From an uncultured Lachnospiraceae bacterium (GTDB lineage Bacteria; Bacillota; Clostridia; Lachnospirales; Lachnospiraceae), in NCBI GenBank assembly GCA_947650155.1, contig CANSUS010000026.1, forward strand, positions 1-48,961: DNA of 48,961 nucleotides, given 5' to 3'. The notes beneath the pieces are model-generated. The model searched no databases. It worked only from the letters and a program-made list of their open reading frames with translations, and had not been told where the DNA came from. Numbering within the stretch: the stretch's first letter is position 1; every line of letters begins with the position of its first letter. The translations under genes and the position numbers were made by a program. Below, piece after piece: positions 8,868 through 17,526 of this stretch.

Positions 8868-10256
8868 TCACTCATTTGACCGCTTTAACTTCCATATTAC
8901 CAGTATTCCCACAAACGCTGCCACAATTCCCACAGAAATATTGCTGACCATCATGACTATTCCCACGCTTTTGCTTCCAAAATCCGTATACTTCTGTAAA
9001 AACCACAACACCGGAATACGGAATACAAACACTCTTGAAAAATTAATGGCAAGCGTCAGCCTTGTTCTTCCGAGTCCGTAAAGCAGCGCCAGTACGGAGG
9101 CATTGATGCCAAGAGTAATCGTTCCCAATGCTTCATACCGGTACACGTCCATAATCATTTGGTGAAACGCCCGGTCGTTTCCATCAAAAAATCCACTGAT
9201 AAAATCCAGATAATATACTGTAAGAGCAAAGAAAGCAATACCCATAACAGTATTAATCATTAAGGTTATTTTAAAAGCATCAATTGCTCTTTTATAATTT
9301 CCTGCACCTATATTCTGACTGATAACAGACGCCGTTCCTTCCTGAAATCCATTTTGGGGATTGGTCGTAAGACCTCCTATGTTGTTGGATACGCCAAGGG
9401 CTCCTACTGTAAGAGCGCCATATACAGTACTCATGGCATTTACTACAATCTTCCCAAAAGCAAATGCCATTTTTTCCACAATAACGGGAACAGAACTTCC
9501 AATCATCGGCAGTACTACTTCTTTTTTTACGGTAGCGGCTCTTAAGGAAAAGCCAAATGCATTTTCGTCCCTGCCGTAGCTGTTTATCAATGCAAAGATA
9601 AAAAGGCTGACCTGAGAAATCATAGAAGCAAAAGCGATCATAACCAGATCCCCGTTCAGGATATATACAAATATTGCCGTCAGTGAGAGTTTTACTACGA
9701 TTACAATTATATTTAGATTAAGAATCCTTTTAGAATTTCCTCTGGCACGCTCTACGGCGATATAAACGTTATTCATAAAAGTAATCACCATTGTAACCAG
9801 TTCTACCGCAAAGTACTGTTTTCCCACTGCCGCCAGCTCCGCCGGTGTCCCCGCCATTTTTAAAAATTGCTCGGTAAAGGGCAAAATTCCCAGTAAAACT
9901 ACAGCTCCTAAAATAATACACATCACATAGAGGCTGCTTATCCGCTCCTTCACCATCTTATAGTCGCCCTTTCCATAAGCAAGGCTGATTTTGATTCCCG
10001 CCCCGACGGCAAGCCCTCCGCCAAGCGCTGAAAGCATAAGATTGATTTGGGAAAGATACGCCACAGCCGATACGGAAGAAGCACTGATATGGGACGCCAT
10101 CATTGTATCCAAAATTTTAAAAATTTGATTCAGGCTTTGATACAATGCAAGCGGTGTACCAACCTGCAATACAACCTTCCACATATTCCCATGAAGACTA
10201 AAATCCCGAAACGCCTCATCTTTTGCTGTAAGCGTCACCTTCGTCTGTATTTCCAT
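8868..10256 (-). CDS. MATE-family multidrug or metabolite exporter
   Basis: The 462-residue integral membrane protein is a MATE (NorM/DinF-like) antiporter, with about twelve hydrophobic segments and the two-bundle layout of the family. The first half begins PLALYQSLNQIFKILDTMM, and the pseudo-repeat in the second half begins near residue 240. It would export a cationic drug or metabolite in exchange for Na+ or H+. It is divergently transcribed from an AraC-type regulator 129 bp away, which suggests that the regulator controls it. The start is backed by AAGGAGGAG upstream, at a slightly long spacing. The substrate cannot be predicted. Confidence 0.9.
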   Translation of the reverse strand: MEIQTKVTLTAKDEAFRDFSLHGNMWKVVLQVGTPLALYQSLNQIFKILDTMMASHISASSVSAVAYLSQINLMLSALGGGLAVGAGIKISLAYGKGDYKMVKERISSLYVMCIILGAVVLLGILPFTEQFLKMAGTPAELAAVGKQYFAVELVTMVITFMNNVYIAVERARGNSKRILNLNIIVIVVKLSLTAIFVYILNGDLVMIAFASMISQVSLFIFALINSYGRDENAFGFSLRAATVKKEVVLPMIGSSVPVIVEKMAFAFGKIVVNAMSTVYGALTVGALGVSNNIGGLTTNPQNGFQEGTASVISQNIGAGNYKRAIDAFKITLMINTVMGIAFFALTVYYLDFISGFFDGNDRAFHQMIMDVYRYEALGTITLGINASVLALLYGLGRTRLTLAINFSRVFVFRIPVLWFLQKYTDFGSKSVGIVMMVSNISVGIVAAFVGILVIWKLKRSNE

Positions 10257-10385
10257 AATATCATGCTCCTCCTTCCTGTATTGCCCTCCTGTTTTCCTTA
10301 TGGTATAATAATTTTTAAGTATTTTCTATTGTTTTTATAACTTTTTTATTTAATAATACTGTTTTTTTGTCAAACGGAGCGCCCT

Positions 10386-11222
10386 ATGAGAGTAAAATTT
10401 TCTAATCTAAAAGATATTTATGTAGACCGGATTCGCCGCGGTGCAGGATTTGTGATGCCGGAAGATCATTTTCATCCTTATTATGAACTGTATTATGTAA
10501 GAGAGGGGAAATGCTGCTTCTTTCTAAATGACACCCTCTATTCTCTGAACGCAGGAGACTTTATGTTGATTGCACCGGGAGATCTGCACCATACACTTTA
10601 TTTGCAGGACGAAGAATGTGAGCGGGTCACCGTCTATTTTAATAAAGAGCACATTTTCCCGTCGTTATCTGAGCATATAAAGTGTCCTGAAGAACAGATT
10701 CTTCATTCCGGACTGATCATGCTCCATTATGGAGCGGAAACGGATATTCTTTCCCTGCTTGACAAAATGCTTTCCGAGTACCGGCTTAAAGACCGCTACT
10801 CTAAACCGCTGCTGCTATCTTACCTGCATCAGCTTTTCTGTCTGATCCTTCGCTATCAGATGGAAAATATCAATGATTTTGGAATTTCTTCCCGAAAAGA
10901 CGAAGAAGTGCTGCTTGCCGCCAAATATATCTATCAGAATTTTTCCGCTTCCCTTACGCTCGAAGAGGCTGCCGGCGTTGCAGGCTTAAGCCCTTCCTAT
11001 TTTTCCAGAAAATTTAAACAAGTCACGGGACTTGGATTTAAGGAATATGTGAATTTTGTCCGAATGAAAAATGCCGCTATGGAACTGCTTGCCACCAGAC
11101 ATTCTATTACGGATGTCGCCCTGAACAACGGTTTTTCAGACGGTAACTACTTTAAAGATGCATTTAAAAAAGTACATGGCTGTTCACCACGGGAATATCG
11201 AAAGCACAGCACACTTGTTTAG
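10386..11222 (+). CDS. AraC-family transcriptional regulator with N-terminal cupin domain
   Basis: The 278-residue protein has a cupin-like effector domain (about residues 10-95, including HFHPYYELYYV and an APGDLHH loop) and a C-terminal AraC-type double helix-turn-helix (about 175-275). The latter includes LTLEEAAGVAGLSPSYFSRK and the signature region GFSDGNYFKDAFKK. It probably activates gene expression when a small ligand, often a sugar, is bound. It diverges from the MATE exporter gene, its most likely target. GGAG lies about seven bases before the ATG. A bulged stem (TGCCC/GGGCA with ATTTC/GAAAT) shortly after the stop may act as a weak terminator. Confidence 0.9.
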   Translation: MRVKFSNLKDIYVDRIRRGAGFVMPEDHFHPYYELYYVREGKCCFFLNDTLYSLNAGDFMLIAPGDLHHTLYLQDEECERVTVYFNKEHIFPSLSEHIKCPEEQILHSGLIMLHYGAETDILSLLDKMLSEYRLKDRYSKPLLLSYLHQLFCLILRYQMENINDFGISSRKDEEVLLAAKYIYQNFSASLTLEEAAGVAGLSPSYFSRKFKQVTGLGFKEYVNFVRMKNAAMELLATRHSITDVALNNGFSDGNYFKDAFKKVHGCSPREYRKHSTLV

Positions 11223-11280
11223 CATGACGGCCCCTTCCTTTTTCCTGCCCTTATTTCGCAAAGAAATGGGCAAACCAATA

Positions 11281-11309
11281 TTGCTTTTTAGATAGGAAAG
11301 TGTTATTAT
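11281..11309 (+). promoter_or_regulatory. Predicted promoter of ptb-buk
   Basis: TTGCTT (11281-11286) and TATTAT (11304-11309) are separated by 17 bp, about 60 bp before the ptb start codon. No operator was recognised. Confidence 0.55.
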
Positions 11310-11371
11310 TTTAACGAACAAATACGGTTGCGAAACAACATAAATTTAATAAGAATATGAGGTGTAAACAA

Positions 11372-12283
11372 ATGAGCAGAGGTTTTAATGATTTGGTAGC
11401 AAAAGCAGGGACCGGCGCCATGAAAAAAGTATCCGTTGCAGTCGCACAGGATGCGCCTGTTCTGGAAGCAGTTAAAGCTGCAAAAGAACGTAATATTGCA
11501 GATGCAATTTTAGTCGGTGATGAGGCGAAAATCAGGGAGATTGCCTCTTCTATCGGTATGAATGCAGATGATTTTGAAATCATCAACGTAACAGACACTT
11601 ATGAAGCTGCACTTACCGCAGTCAAACTGGTACATGACGGAAAAGCAGATATGTATATGAAAGGTCTTATCGATACAAAATCTTTCTTAAAGAGTGTGTT
11701 AGACAAAGAAGTGGGCCTTCGTACAGGCAGACCGCTGTCTCACGTTTGTGTATTTGAAATCAACGGTTACGACCGCCTTCTTTTCCTTACCGATGTGGCA
11801 TTTATGACTTATCCTACTTTGGAAGATAAAGTACATATTATTGAAAACACAGTAGAAATTGCGCATGCCTGCGGAATTGCATGTCCTAAGGTCGCACCGG
11901 TTGCCGCTGTAGAGGTGGTAAATCCTAAAATGCCCGTAACAGTAGAAGCAGCAGAACTTACCAAAATGAACGACGAAGGAAAAATCACCGGATGTATTGT
12001 GGACGGTCCTCTTTCTATGGATCTTGCTATCTGTCCTGAGGCAGCACAGCATAAGGGCGCAGAAGGCAGAAAGATCGTGGGCGACGCTGACATCATTCTT
12101 TTCCCGGACATCCATGCCGGAAATATCACGTATAAGACACTGGTACATACCGCACAGGTTAAAAACGGAAACATTTTAACAGGAACAAAAGCGCCTGTTA
12201 TCCTGACTTCCCGTTCCGATGATTTTGAAACAAAAGTAAATTCACTGGCTCTCGGCGCCGTTGTTGCAGAATCTTTAAAATAG
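11372..12283 (+). CDS. ptb: Phosphate butyryltransferase
   Basis: Ptb converts butyryl-CoA and phosphate to butyryl-phosphate and CoA, the first step of the kinase route to butyrate. The 303-residue protein is the right length for the phosphotransacylase family and shows its features: AILVGDEAKIREIA near residues 48-61, MKGLIDTKSFLKSVLDKE in the middle, and VDGPLSMDLAICPEAA followed by ADIILFPDIHAGNI in the C-terminal half. The start at 11372 follows GAGGTG by six bases; an earlier in-frame ATG at 11357 lacks such a site. Butyrate kinase follows 74 bp later in the same direction. A phosphate acetyltransferase is the main alternative, but pairing with buk makes Ptb more likely. Confidence 0.93.
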   Translation: MSRGFNDLVAKAGTGAMKKVSVAVAQDAPVLEAVKAAKERNIADAILVGDEAKIREIASSIGMNADDFEIINVTDTYEAALTAVKLVHDGKADMYMKGLIDTKSFLKSVLDKEVGLRTGRPLSHVCVFEINGYDRLLFLTDVAFMTYPTLEDKVHIIENTVEIAHACGIACPKVAPVAAVEVVNPKMPVTVEAAELTKMNDEGKITGCIVDGPLSMDLAICPEAAQHKGAEGRKIVGDADIILFPDIHAGNITYKTLVHTAQVKNGNILTGTKAPVILTSRSDDFETKVNSLALGAVVAESLK

Positions 12284-12311
12284 AACAAGCATTTTGCGTG
12301 AAAAGGTTTTT

Positions 12312-12326
12312 GGCGTTTTAAACGCC
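12312..12326 (+). other. Intercistronic hairpin between ptb and buk
   Basis: GGCGTTT and AAACGCC form a perfect 7-bp inverted repeat around a single T in the 74-bp ptb-buk gap. There is no T-run after it. It may be an mRNA processing or stability element that sets the ratio of the two enzymes; this role is inference. Confidence 0.35.
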
Positions 12327-12357
12327 TGCCTATATTGAAAATTAAAGGAGAAAAATT

Positions 12358-13425
12358 ATGTCTGTCAAGAGTTTAATTATCAACCCCGGATCTACTTCTA
12401 CCAAAATTGGTGTGTTTGAAGACGAGACCTTATTGTTTGAAGAAACTTTAAGACATTCTACAGAGGAGATTTCACAGTATGCTTCTATCGTAGATCAGAA
12501 AGATTTCCGTAAAAATATTATTCTTTCACTCTTAAAGGAAAAAGATTTTGATATTCATTCCTTAAATGTTGTCGTAGGACGCGGCGGCATGTTAAAACCT
12601 ATCCCGGGAGGCACTTACGCAGTAAGCGACGCTCTTCTGGAAGACTTGAAAATTGGAAAGCAGGGACAGCATGCTTCTAATCTGGGCGGTATTTTAGCAC
12701 GTGAAATCGGTGATTCCATCAGCGTTCCTTCTTATATCGTAGACCCGGTTGTCGTAGACGAGCTGATGCCAGCCGCACGTTTTTCCGGCGTACCGGAGCT
12801 CCCGAGAACAAGCGTATTTCACGCATTGAACCAAAAGGCAGTGGCAAAACGCTACGCAAAAGAAAACGGTAAAAATTACGAAGATCTGAATCTTGTTGTC
12901 GTACATATGGGCGGCGGCGTATCCGTAGGCGCACATAAAAACGGCAAGGTAATCGATGTATTCAACGCACTTGACGGGGACGGCGCTTTTTCACCGGAAC
13001 GTGCCGGCGCCGTTCCTTCCGGCGCACTGGTTAAAATGTGTTTTTCCGGTAAATACAGTGAAAAAGAAGTTTATGCAAAGCTTGTCGGCAAGGGCGGCTT
13101 TAATGCATATCTCGGCACCAACGATATGCGTGAAGTGGAAAAGAAAGTCGCGGCAGGAGATAAAGAGGCAGAACTTTACAGAGAAGCTTTTCTCTTACAG
13201 GTTGCCAAAGACATTGGCTCTATGGCCTGCGTATTAGAGGGAAAAGTAGATCAGATCATTGTAACAGGCGGTATTGCTTATGATGAGTATGTTACTTCCG
13301 AATTAAAGAAAAGAGCAGGCTTTATTGCACCATTTACTATTTATCCGGGTGAAGACGAACTGCTTGCACTTACCCAGGGAGCGCTTCGCGTGCTGAACGG
13401 GGAAGAAAAAGCTATGGAATACTAA
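12358..13425 (+). CDS. buk: Butyrate kinase
   Basis: Buk transfers the phosphoryl group of butyryl-phosphate to ADP, giving butyrate and ATP. The 355-residue protein belongs to the acetokinase family in the ASKHA fold. The phosphate-1 loop is [15 protein letters not shown] at the N-terminus, the middle contains [20 protein letters not shown], and the C-terminal adenosine region contains IIVTGGIAY. The length matches butyrate kinases rather than acetate kinases, which are about 400 residues. AAAGGAGAAAAATT gives a clear ribosome site. With ptb it makes a two-gene butyrate operon, as in several Lachnospiraceae and Clostridium. Confidence 0.95.
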   Translation: MSVKSLIINPGSTSTKIGVFEDETLLFEETLRHSTEEISQYASIVDQKDFRKNIILSLLKEKDFDIHSLNVVVGRGGMLKPIPGGTYAVSDALLEDLKIGKQGQHASNLGGILAREIGDSISVPSYIVDPVVVDELMPAARFSGVPELPRTSVFHALNQKAVAKRYAKENGKNYEDLNLVVVHMGGGVSVGAHKNGKVIDVFNALDGDGAFSPERAGAVPSGALVKMCFSGKYSEKEVYAKLVGKGGFNAYLGTNDMREVEKKVAAGDKEAELYREAFLLQVAKDIGSMACVLEGKVDQIIVTGGIAYDEYVTSELKKRAGFIAPFTIYPGEDELLALTQGALRVLNGEEKAMEY

Positions 13426-13463
13426 TATTGCAAAATTTCCTTTACTGATCATCCATAGTAACA

Positions 13464-13498
13464 AGGCGGTTTGATAGATTCAAACCGCCTGTTGTTTT
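13464..13498 (+). terminator. Rho-independent terminator after buk
   Basis: AGGCGGTTTGA (13464-13474) pairs perfectly with TCAAACCGCCT (13480-13490), followed by GTTGTTTT. It lies about 40 bp after the buk stop codon. Confidence 0.85.
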
Positions 13499-13534
13499 AT
13501 TCTGAAATATTTTGATTTTTAGGGGGAATCTATT

Positions 13535-14356
13535 ATGTGTAAAATTTTGTGCTCTACGGGGGCTTTATTGGGGAAACCAAACAACAGAGATTATACGTTA
13601 TTAGAGTCATTATCCAAAGAACTTAACTGTGACGGATATGAATTTATGATGTATAATTCATGGTATTTAGACGCAGAAGATATGCTGAACGCTCTGCTTA
13701 TGCTGCAGCTGCCCATGCCAATCATGCACTGCGAAAAGCATATCGGCGAGATCATCAGTAAGGGCGGTTCAGAAAATATGATTGAAGCCTGCGGTTTATT
13801 TGAAATGAATTGTATGATAGCACAGACCATCGGCGCTGAAAAGATTGTGATCCATCTGTGGGACGGCCTGCTTTCCGATGCCAATTTTAAGCATAATTTG
13901 GATGCTTACTCCGAAATAAGTGAAATTGCTGAAAGCTATCATCTTGACCTTTTAGTGGAAAATGTTGTCTGTAACCGGGAAACTCCTATGAAACATTGGT
14001 GCGAACTAAAGGAAAAATATCCGAATATTCATTTTGTATTTGATACGAAAATGGCAGCCTTTCATGGTGAATTGGATTTATTATATACACCGGAATATGA
14101 CTGGCTGTGGAAAGAAAATCATATTTGCCATTATCATGTCAATGACTACGCCGGTCAGCCTAAAGACTGGGGAAGTCTGCGTTCTCTGCCAATGGGAGAA
14201 GGACATATTGACTTTGAGAACTTTTTCCAGTTCATACATAAAACCGGCTATCACGATACCTTTACTGTCGAAGCAACTGCCTTTGGTCCGGATGGAACCG
14301 TGGATACCAATATGCTTAACAGGCAGTTCCAATATATAAGAGAAGCATTAGCTTAA
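13535..14356 (+). CDS. Sugar phosphate isomerase/epimerase-like TIM-barrel protein
   Basis: The 273-residue protein looks like the xylose isomerase-like TIM barrel (AP endonuclease family 2) group. Candidate metal ligands appear in order: the Glu of CDGYEFM, IMHCEKHIG, the Glu of LLVENVVC, the Asp of FVFDTKMAAFHGE, CHYHVNDYAG, and the Glu of FTVEATAFGP near the C-terminus. These fit a divalent metal site in a cytoplasmic isomerase or epimerase acting on a sugar or polyol. The exact substrate cannot be told. AGGGGG lies eight bases before the ATG. It follows the buk terminator and is 20 bp upstream of the next membrane-protein gene, so these two may be co-transcribed. Confidence 0.78.
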   Translation: MCKILCSTGALLGKPNNRDYTLLESLSKELNCDGYEFMMYNSWYLDAEDMLNALLMLQLPMPIMHCEKHIGEIISKGGSENMIEACGLFEMNCMIAQTIGAEKIVIHLWDGLLSDANFKHNLDAYSEISEIAESYHLDLLVENVVCNRETPMKHWCELKEKYPNIHFVFDTKMAAFHGELDLLYTPEYDWLWKENHICHYHVNDYAGQPKDWGSLRSLPMGEGHIDFENFFQFIHKTGYHDTFTVEATAFGPDGTVDTNMLNRQFQYIREALA

Positions 14357-14376
14357 TTTTAGAGGAAAAATCGTTT

Positions 14377-15327
14377 ATGAATCCGGAAAGAAATATAAAA
14401 TTTAAGCGTTTCAAAGCAATGTATCCTGTATGGCTTATATTAGGTATCGGACTTATATTTTTATTCATTGGTTTCGGAACCCAAAATCTTACTGTAAAAA
14501 GTGATAAATCTTTATTTGATAGCAATACAGAAGTTTATGATATGGTTTATGTGGAAATAAAAGATCTGCCAATCCAGATAGAATATGCGGATGATAATTA
14601 TTATTTATTTGAAGATGAGCCAAAAAGCTATATAATAAAATTAAATGATAGACAATATGCCAAACTATATAATACCTATCAATCTGACACAGAAATCTTT
14701 CAATATCACGTTGTGGGAAAATGTAATAGTGTATTCACTAACTTAGAAGATGCTGTAATTTCAGCTTACAATAAAGAAAAGGGCGAAAAGATATTAACAC
14801 ACAGTAATTTTTCAGATAACGTATATCCTTTATACATTGATGGTTTAACAAATAACTCATTGGTACTGTCGGGTGTATGTTTTATGCTCTCAGGCATATT
14901 CTTATTTATTTCCGTTCTTCTCTTCGTTATGTACATAAATGCTAATTTGAAATTTAACAAAGCATTAAAGACATATGGAAAAGATAGGTTAGAAAAAGTA
15001 TTAAACGACGCTCAAACATTATATTATGGAAATTGCGGCATTTATTTAACGGAACATGAATTAATATCCATAGCAGCTGATTTTAAAGTTATCCGCTATC
15101 AGGATATATGTTGGACCTATCTCTTAAAAAGAAGGCTTAATTTTGTTACAATAGCCAAATATATTATGGTTGGAACAAAGGATGGAAAAATAATACCTGT
15201 TGCTACAGCAAGAGAGGAAAAACAGTTGGCTGAAATCATTGAAAAAATTCGTGATAAAACCAATAATACTATCGTTGGCTTTACACCGCAAAATAAGAAG
15301 AATTATTATGAGATGATTCGCAGATAG
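14377..15327 (+). CDS. Unknown two-pass membrane protein
   Basis: I do not recognise a characterised family with confidence. The 316-residue protein has a transmembrane segment at about residues 19-36, an extracytoplasmic middle of about 135 residues, a second segment at about 168-190, and a cytoplasmic C-terminal part of about 125 residues. The latter alternates beta-like and charged stretches (ICWTYLLKRRLNFVTIAKYI) and resembles small membrane-associated PH-like domains; that resemblance is only an impression. AGAGGA precedes the ATG by ten bases. It starts 20 bp after the isomerase-like gene and is noticeably richer in A+T than that gene. No function is proposed. Confidence 0.65.
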   Translation: MNPERNIKFKRFKAMYPVWLILGIGLIFLFIGFGTQNLTVKSDKSLFDSNTEVYDMVYVEIKDLPIQIEYADDNYYLFEDEPKSYIIKLNDRQYAKLYNTYQSDTEIFQYHVVGKCNSVFTNLEDAVISAYNKEKGEKILTHSNFSDNVYPLYIDGLTNNSLVLSGVCFMLSGIFLFISVLLFVMYINANLKFNKALKTYGKDRLEKVLNDAQTLYYGNCGIYLTEHELISIAADFKVIRYQDICWTYLLKRRLNFVTIAKYIMVGTKDGKIIPVATAREEKQLAEIIEKIRDKTNNTIVGFTPQNKKNYYEMIRR

Positions 15328-15337
15328 TCGTTATTTA

Positions 15338-15433
15338 GTGCCATGCCGTATCAAAGAATGGCGTTTACTGTATCTTTGATACGAAAAGCGAATCCTTTGA
15401 CAGGATATCATAGGAAACCATCTTGCATGGCAC
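15338..15433. other. Palindromic intergenic element able to form a three-way junction
   Basis: A 9-bp closing stem, GTGCCATGC (15338-15346) with GCATGGCAC (15425-15433), encloses a perfect 11-bp hairpin, CGTATCAAAGA with TCTTTGATACG (15347-15357/15373-15383). It also encloses a smaller 5-bp hairpin, ATCCT/AGGAT (15392-15406). The element starts ten bases after a stop codon and lacks a T-run. It could be a small structured RNA, an RNA processing site or a miniature palindromic repeat. Nothing else but gene ends was seen in the 235-bp gap. Confidence 0.5.
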
Positions 15434-15562
15434 AATAATAATATAACGACCCTAACCTATTCCTTCTGACCGGAAATCCATACATATGCCGTAAGTATCA
15501 TCAAAACGTATGACCTTGTGTAAGATTCTCCATACACCGGAAACTTTTTCTAAAAAAGTGTA

Positions 15563-16810
15563 TTATTTTAATACATACGTCATACCTTTTAACGTTCCAT
15601 CTGCTTCTCTTCTGCATACGACAAATTCTGCGCTGTCACTTGAATAAGCGCACCCCATAATGCAGACATCCGTTTTTCCGTTTAAAAACTCTTCACTGAG
15701 GAAACCAGCCCCACTCATCCCTGAGCCGTCTTCCATGAAATAACTGTATTCCACCACTCCGTCATTCTCAGTCACTTTCTGCACAGACGCTTCTTCTAAA
15801 GCTGCATAACTTAGCAAAGTTTCAACCGGTATATCATCCCATTTCTGAATGCTGTTATCTTTTTCGTGTTCCTTTCTAATCACCTCATCAAGCGGTGTGC
15901 ATTCTGTATAAATAAAACCTTCCTCACCTGCTGCCTCGCTTTCCGGTTCTGCCTGCCATGACTCTTCCAGTTCTTTCAGATAGGCGCGGGCCTTTGTCTC
16001 ATCCGCTCTGCTTTTATCAAGGGGCAGATCCATAAGCAGGTTAATTCCCTCATAATCTTCATTCCTTGTAATCGTACCGTCCGTTTCGTTATATTGATAT
16101 GCTTCTGTCGGATAGAATGCGGTATCGGTAATGCAGAGATATATGTGCCTGTTTGCAAACAACGCAATATCATCGCATTCTATAATACGATAAAGCACCC
16201 CGTCTTTTACCGTCGTACTATGACTGCCGCCCATAGACGCCATGTTATACTGCCAGGGCTCTAACCCCTGAATAAGTGGAGAAACAAAAAATGTGATCTG
16301 ATTATACTCTTCACTGCTCGTGTCCGGCATTGGCGTACCGTCCAGCCGTTCCACAGCAAGAATCACATAAGTTCCTCCATCCTTCTCCATTTCATCGGCA
16401 AGACCGCTCCCGGCAAGCGCTTCCTTTGTTGCCGCCGTATAAAGTTTGAAACGATAATCTCCCGCTTCCAGTGTTTCATTTAATTCCAAAGCTTCTTCAC
16501 CGCCAATGGCTTCTCCCACACTTCCATTTCCAATTTCTGAAACAATCTCTTCTTTTGTTAAATATTTTACCGCTGCAACTGCCGTCGTAGATATTGCAAG
16601 GACACAGACCGCCGCCGCTGCCGCCATAGATGCTATTTTTCTTTTCTTCATCCCGTTTACCTCTTTTTCTAATCGGAGGCCGTCCGTTTCACTGTCGAAG
16701 TTTCCGGCGTCCCATTTACTGAGAATGCGTTTATTCAGCTCTGTATCCGGCGCCATATCCAAAATAAGCGCTTCCCGCATCAGCTGGTCCGTCTTCTTTT
16801 CCGTTTTCAT
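15563..16810 (-). CDS. Membrane-spanning anti-sigma-type protein paired with an ECF sigma factor
   Basis: The 415-residue protein has a charged cytoplasmic N-terminus (about residues 1-57), one transmembrane segment (about 58-80, rich in Ala) and a large extracytoplasmic part with TAATKEALAGSGLADEM and several aromatic beta-type stretches. This architecture and the position after an ECF sigma gene indicate an anti-sigma factor or surface sensor that holds the sigma factor at the membrane. The start at 16810 has GGAGG about eight bases upstream, inside the sigma gene, so the two reading frames overlap by 80 bp. The signal sensed is unknown. Confidence 0.72.
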   Translation of the reverse strand: MKTEKKTDQLMREALILDMAPDTELNKRILSKWDAGNFDSETDGLRLEKEVNGMKKRKIASMAAAAAVCVLAISTTAVAAVKYLTKEEIVSEIGNGSVGEAIGGEEALELNETLEAGDYRFKLYTAATKEALAGSGLADEMEKDGGTYVILAVERLDGTPMPDTSSEEYNQITFFVSPLIQGLEPWQYNMASMGGSHSTTVKDGVLYRIIECDDIALFANRHIYLCITDTAFYPTEAYQYNETDGTITRNEDYEGINLLMDLPLDKSRADETKARAYLKELEESWQAEPESEAAGEEGFIYTECTPLDEVIRKEHEKDNSIQKWDDIPVETLLSYAALEEASVQKVTENDGVVEYSYFMEDGSGMSGAGFLSEEFLNGKTDVCIMGCAYSSDSAEFVVCRREADGTLKGMTYVLK

Positions 16811-17327
16811 AGCCGTAATCCTCCAATCTTTTCTTTATCGTTTTTCTTGCTTTATGTAGTCTGCTTTTCACTGTGCCTTTCGGTATACGCATCGTCTGTG
16901 CAATCTCCTCTACGGAAAGCTGCGCCGTATAGTACAGATAGACAGTAAGTCTTAAGTATTCCGGCAGCGCTCTTGTTTCCTTCCTTATGAATTCCTGTAT
17001 CTCCTTTCGCAGAAACTCTTCTTCCGGCGTCTCCCCTTTGTCGGCAAGAACCGCTGCCAGTTCTTCCGTAAGTTCCCCCACCGGTGCAATCCGCGCTCTG
17101 CGGGCGGCCTTTTTACAATTATTTTTATAAATCCCCACGCTTACCGCTATCAAATAGCTTTTGGGATTTTTGCAGCTGTCAATATCCTGACAGCGCACAA
17201 CCGCCGTAAGCCATGTTTCCTGATACAAGTCTTCCGCTTCTTCTTTATTTCCTGTCAACATATAGCAGAAAGAATAAATACCCTTCCCTTCTTTTTCCAA
17301 TAGATCTATTAATTCCTGACGCGTCAT
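16731..17327 (-). CDS. ECF-type RNA polymerase sigma factor
   Basis: The 198-residue protein is a sigma-70 family factor of the extracytoplasmic-function class. Region 2 is at about residues 8-75 (GNKEEAEDLYQETWLTA), and region 4 with its helix-turn-helix is at about 118-170 (LSVEEIAQTMRIPKGTVKSR). The last 25 residues are glycine-rich, unusual for the family, and coincide with the overlap with the downstream anti-sigma gene. AGGGGTG precedes the ATG by five bases. It is expected to direct RNA polymerase to its own promoter and a small envelope or stress regulon once released by the anti-sigma protein. Confidence 0.92.
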   Translation of the reverse strand: MTRQELIDLLEKEGKGIYSFCYMLTGNKEEAEDLYQETWLTAVVRCQDIDSCKNPKSYLIAVSVGIYKNNCKKAARRARIAPVGELTEELAAVLADKGETPEEEFLRKEIQEFIRKETRALPEYLRLTVYLYYTAQLSVEEIAQTMRIPKGTVKSRLHKARKTIKKRLEDYGYENGKEDGPADAGSAYFGYGAGYRAE

Positions 17328-17469
17328 TTTTACACCCCTTTTGTCTGCGTATTTTTACGTACACTGATCAAGGATTTTTACTTTTTGATTGCCGATGCCT
17401 TTCCTTTTCCGGCGTGATCTTCATCCTACACTTATATATTGTCTTTATGATAAAAGAGGTTCATGATTT

Positions 17470-17516
17470 TTTAAAATAAAAGGCAGTTTTGAGTTTTCAG
17501 CCCCTCAAAACTGCCT
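17470..17516 (-). terminator. Rho-independent terminator of the alpha/beta hydrolase gene
   Basis: A perfect 13-bp stem (17481-17493 with 17504-17516) is followed on the minus strand by TTTATTTT. It lies 10 bp after the stop codon of the hydrolase gene. Confidence 0.88.
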
Positions 17517-17526
17517 GTCCGGTACA

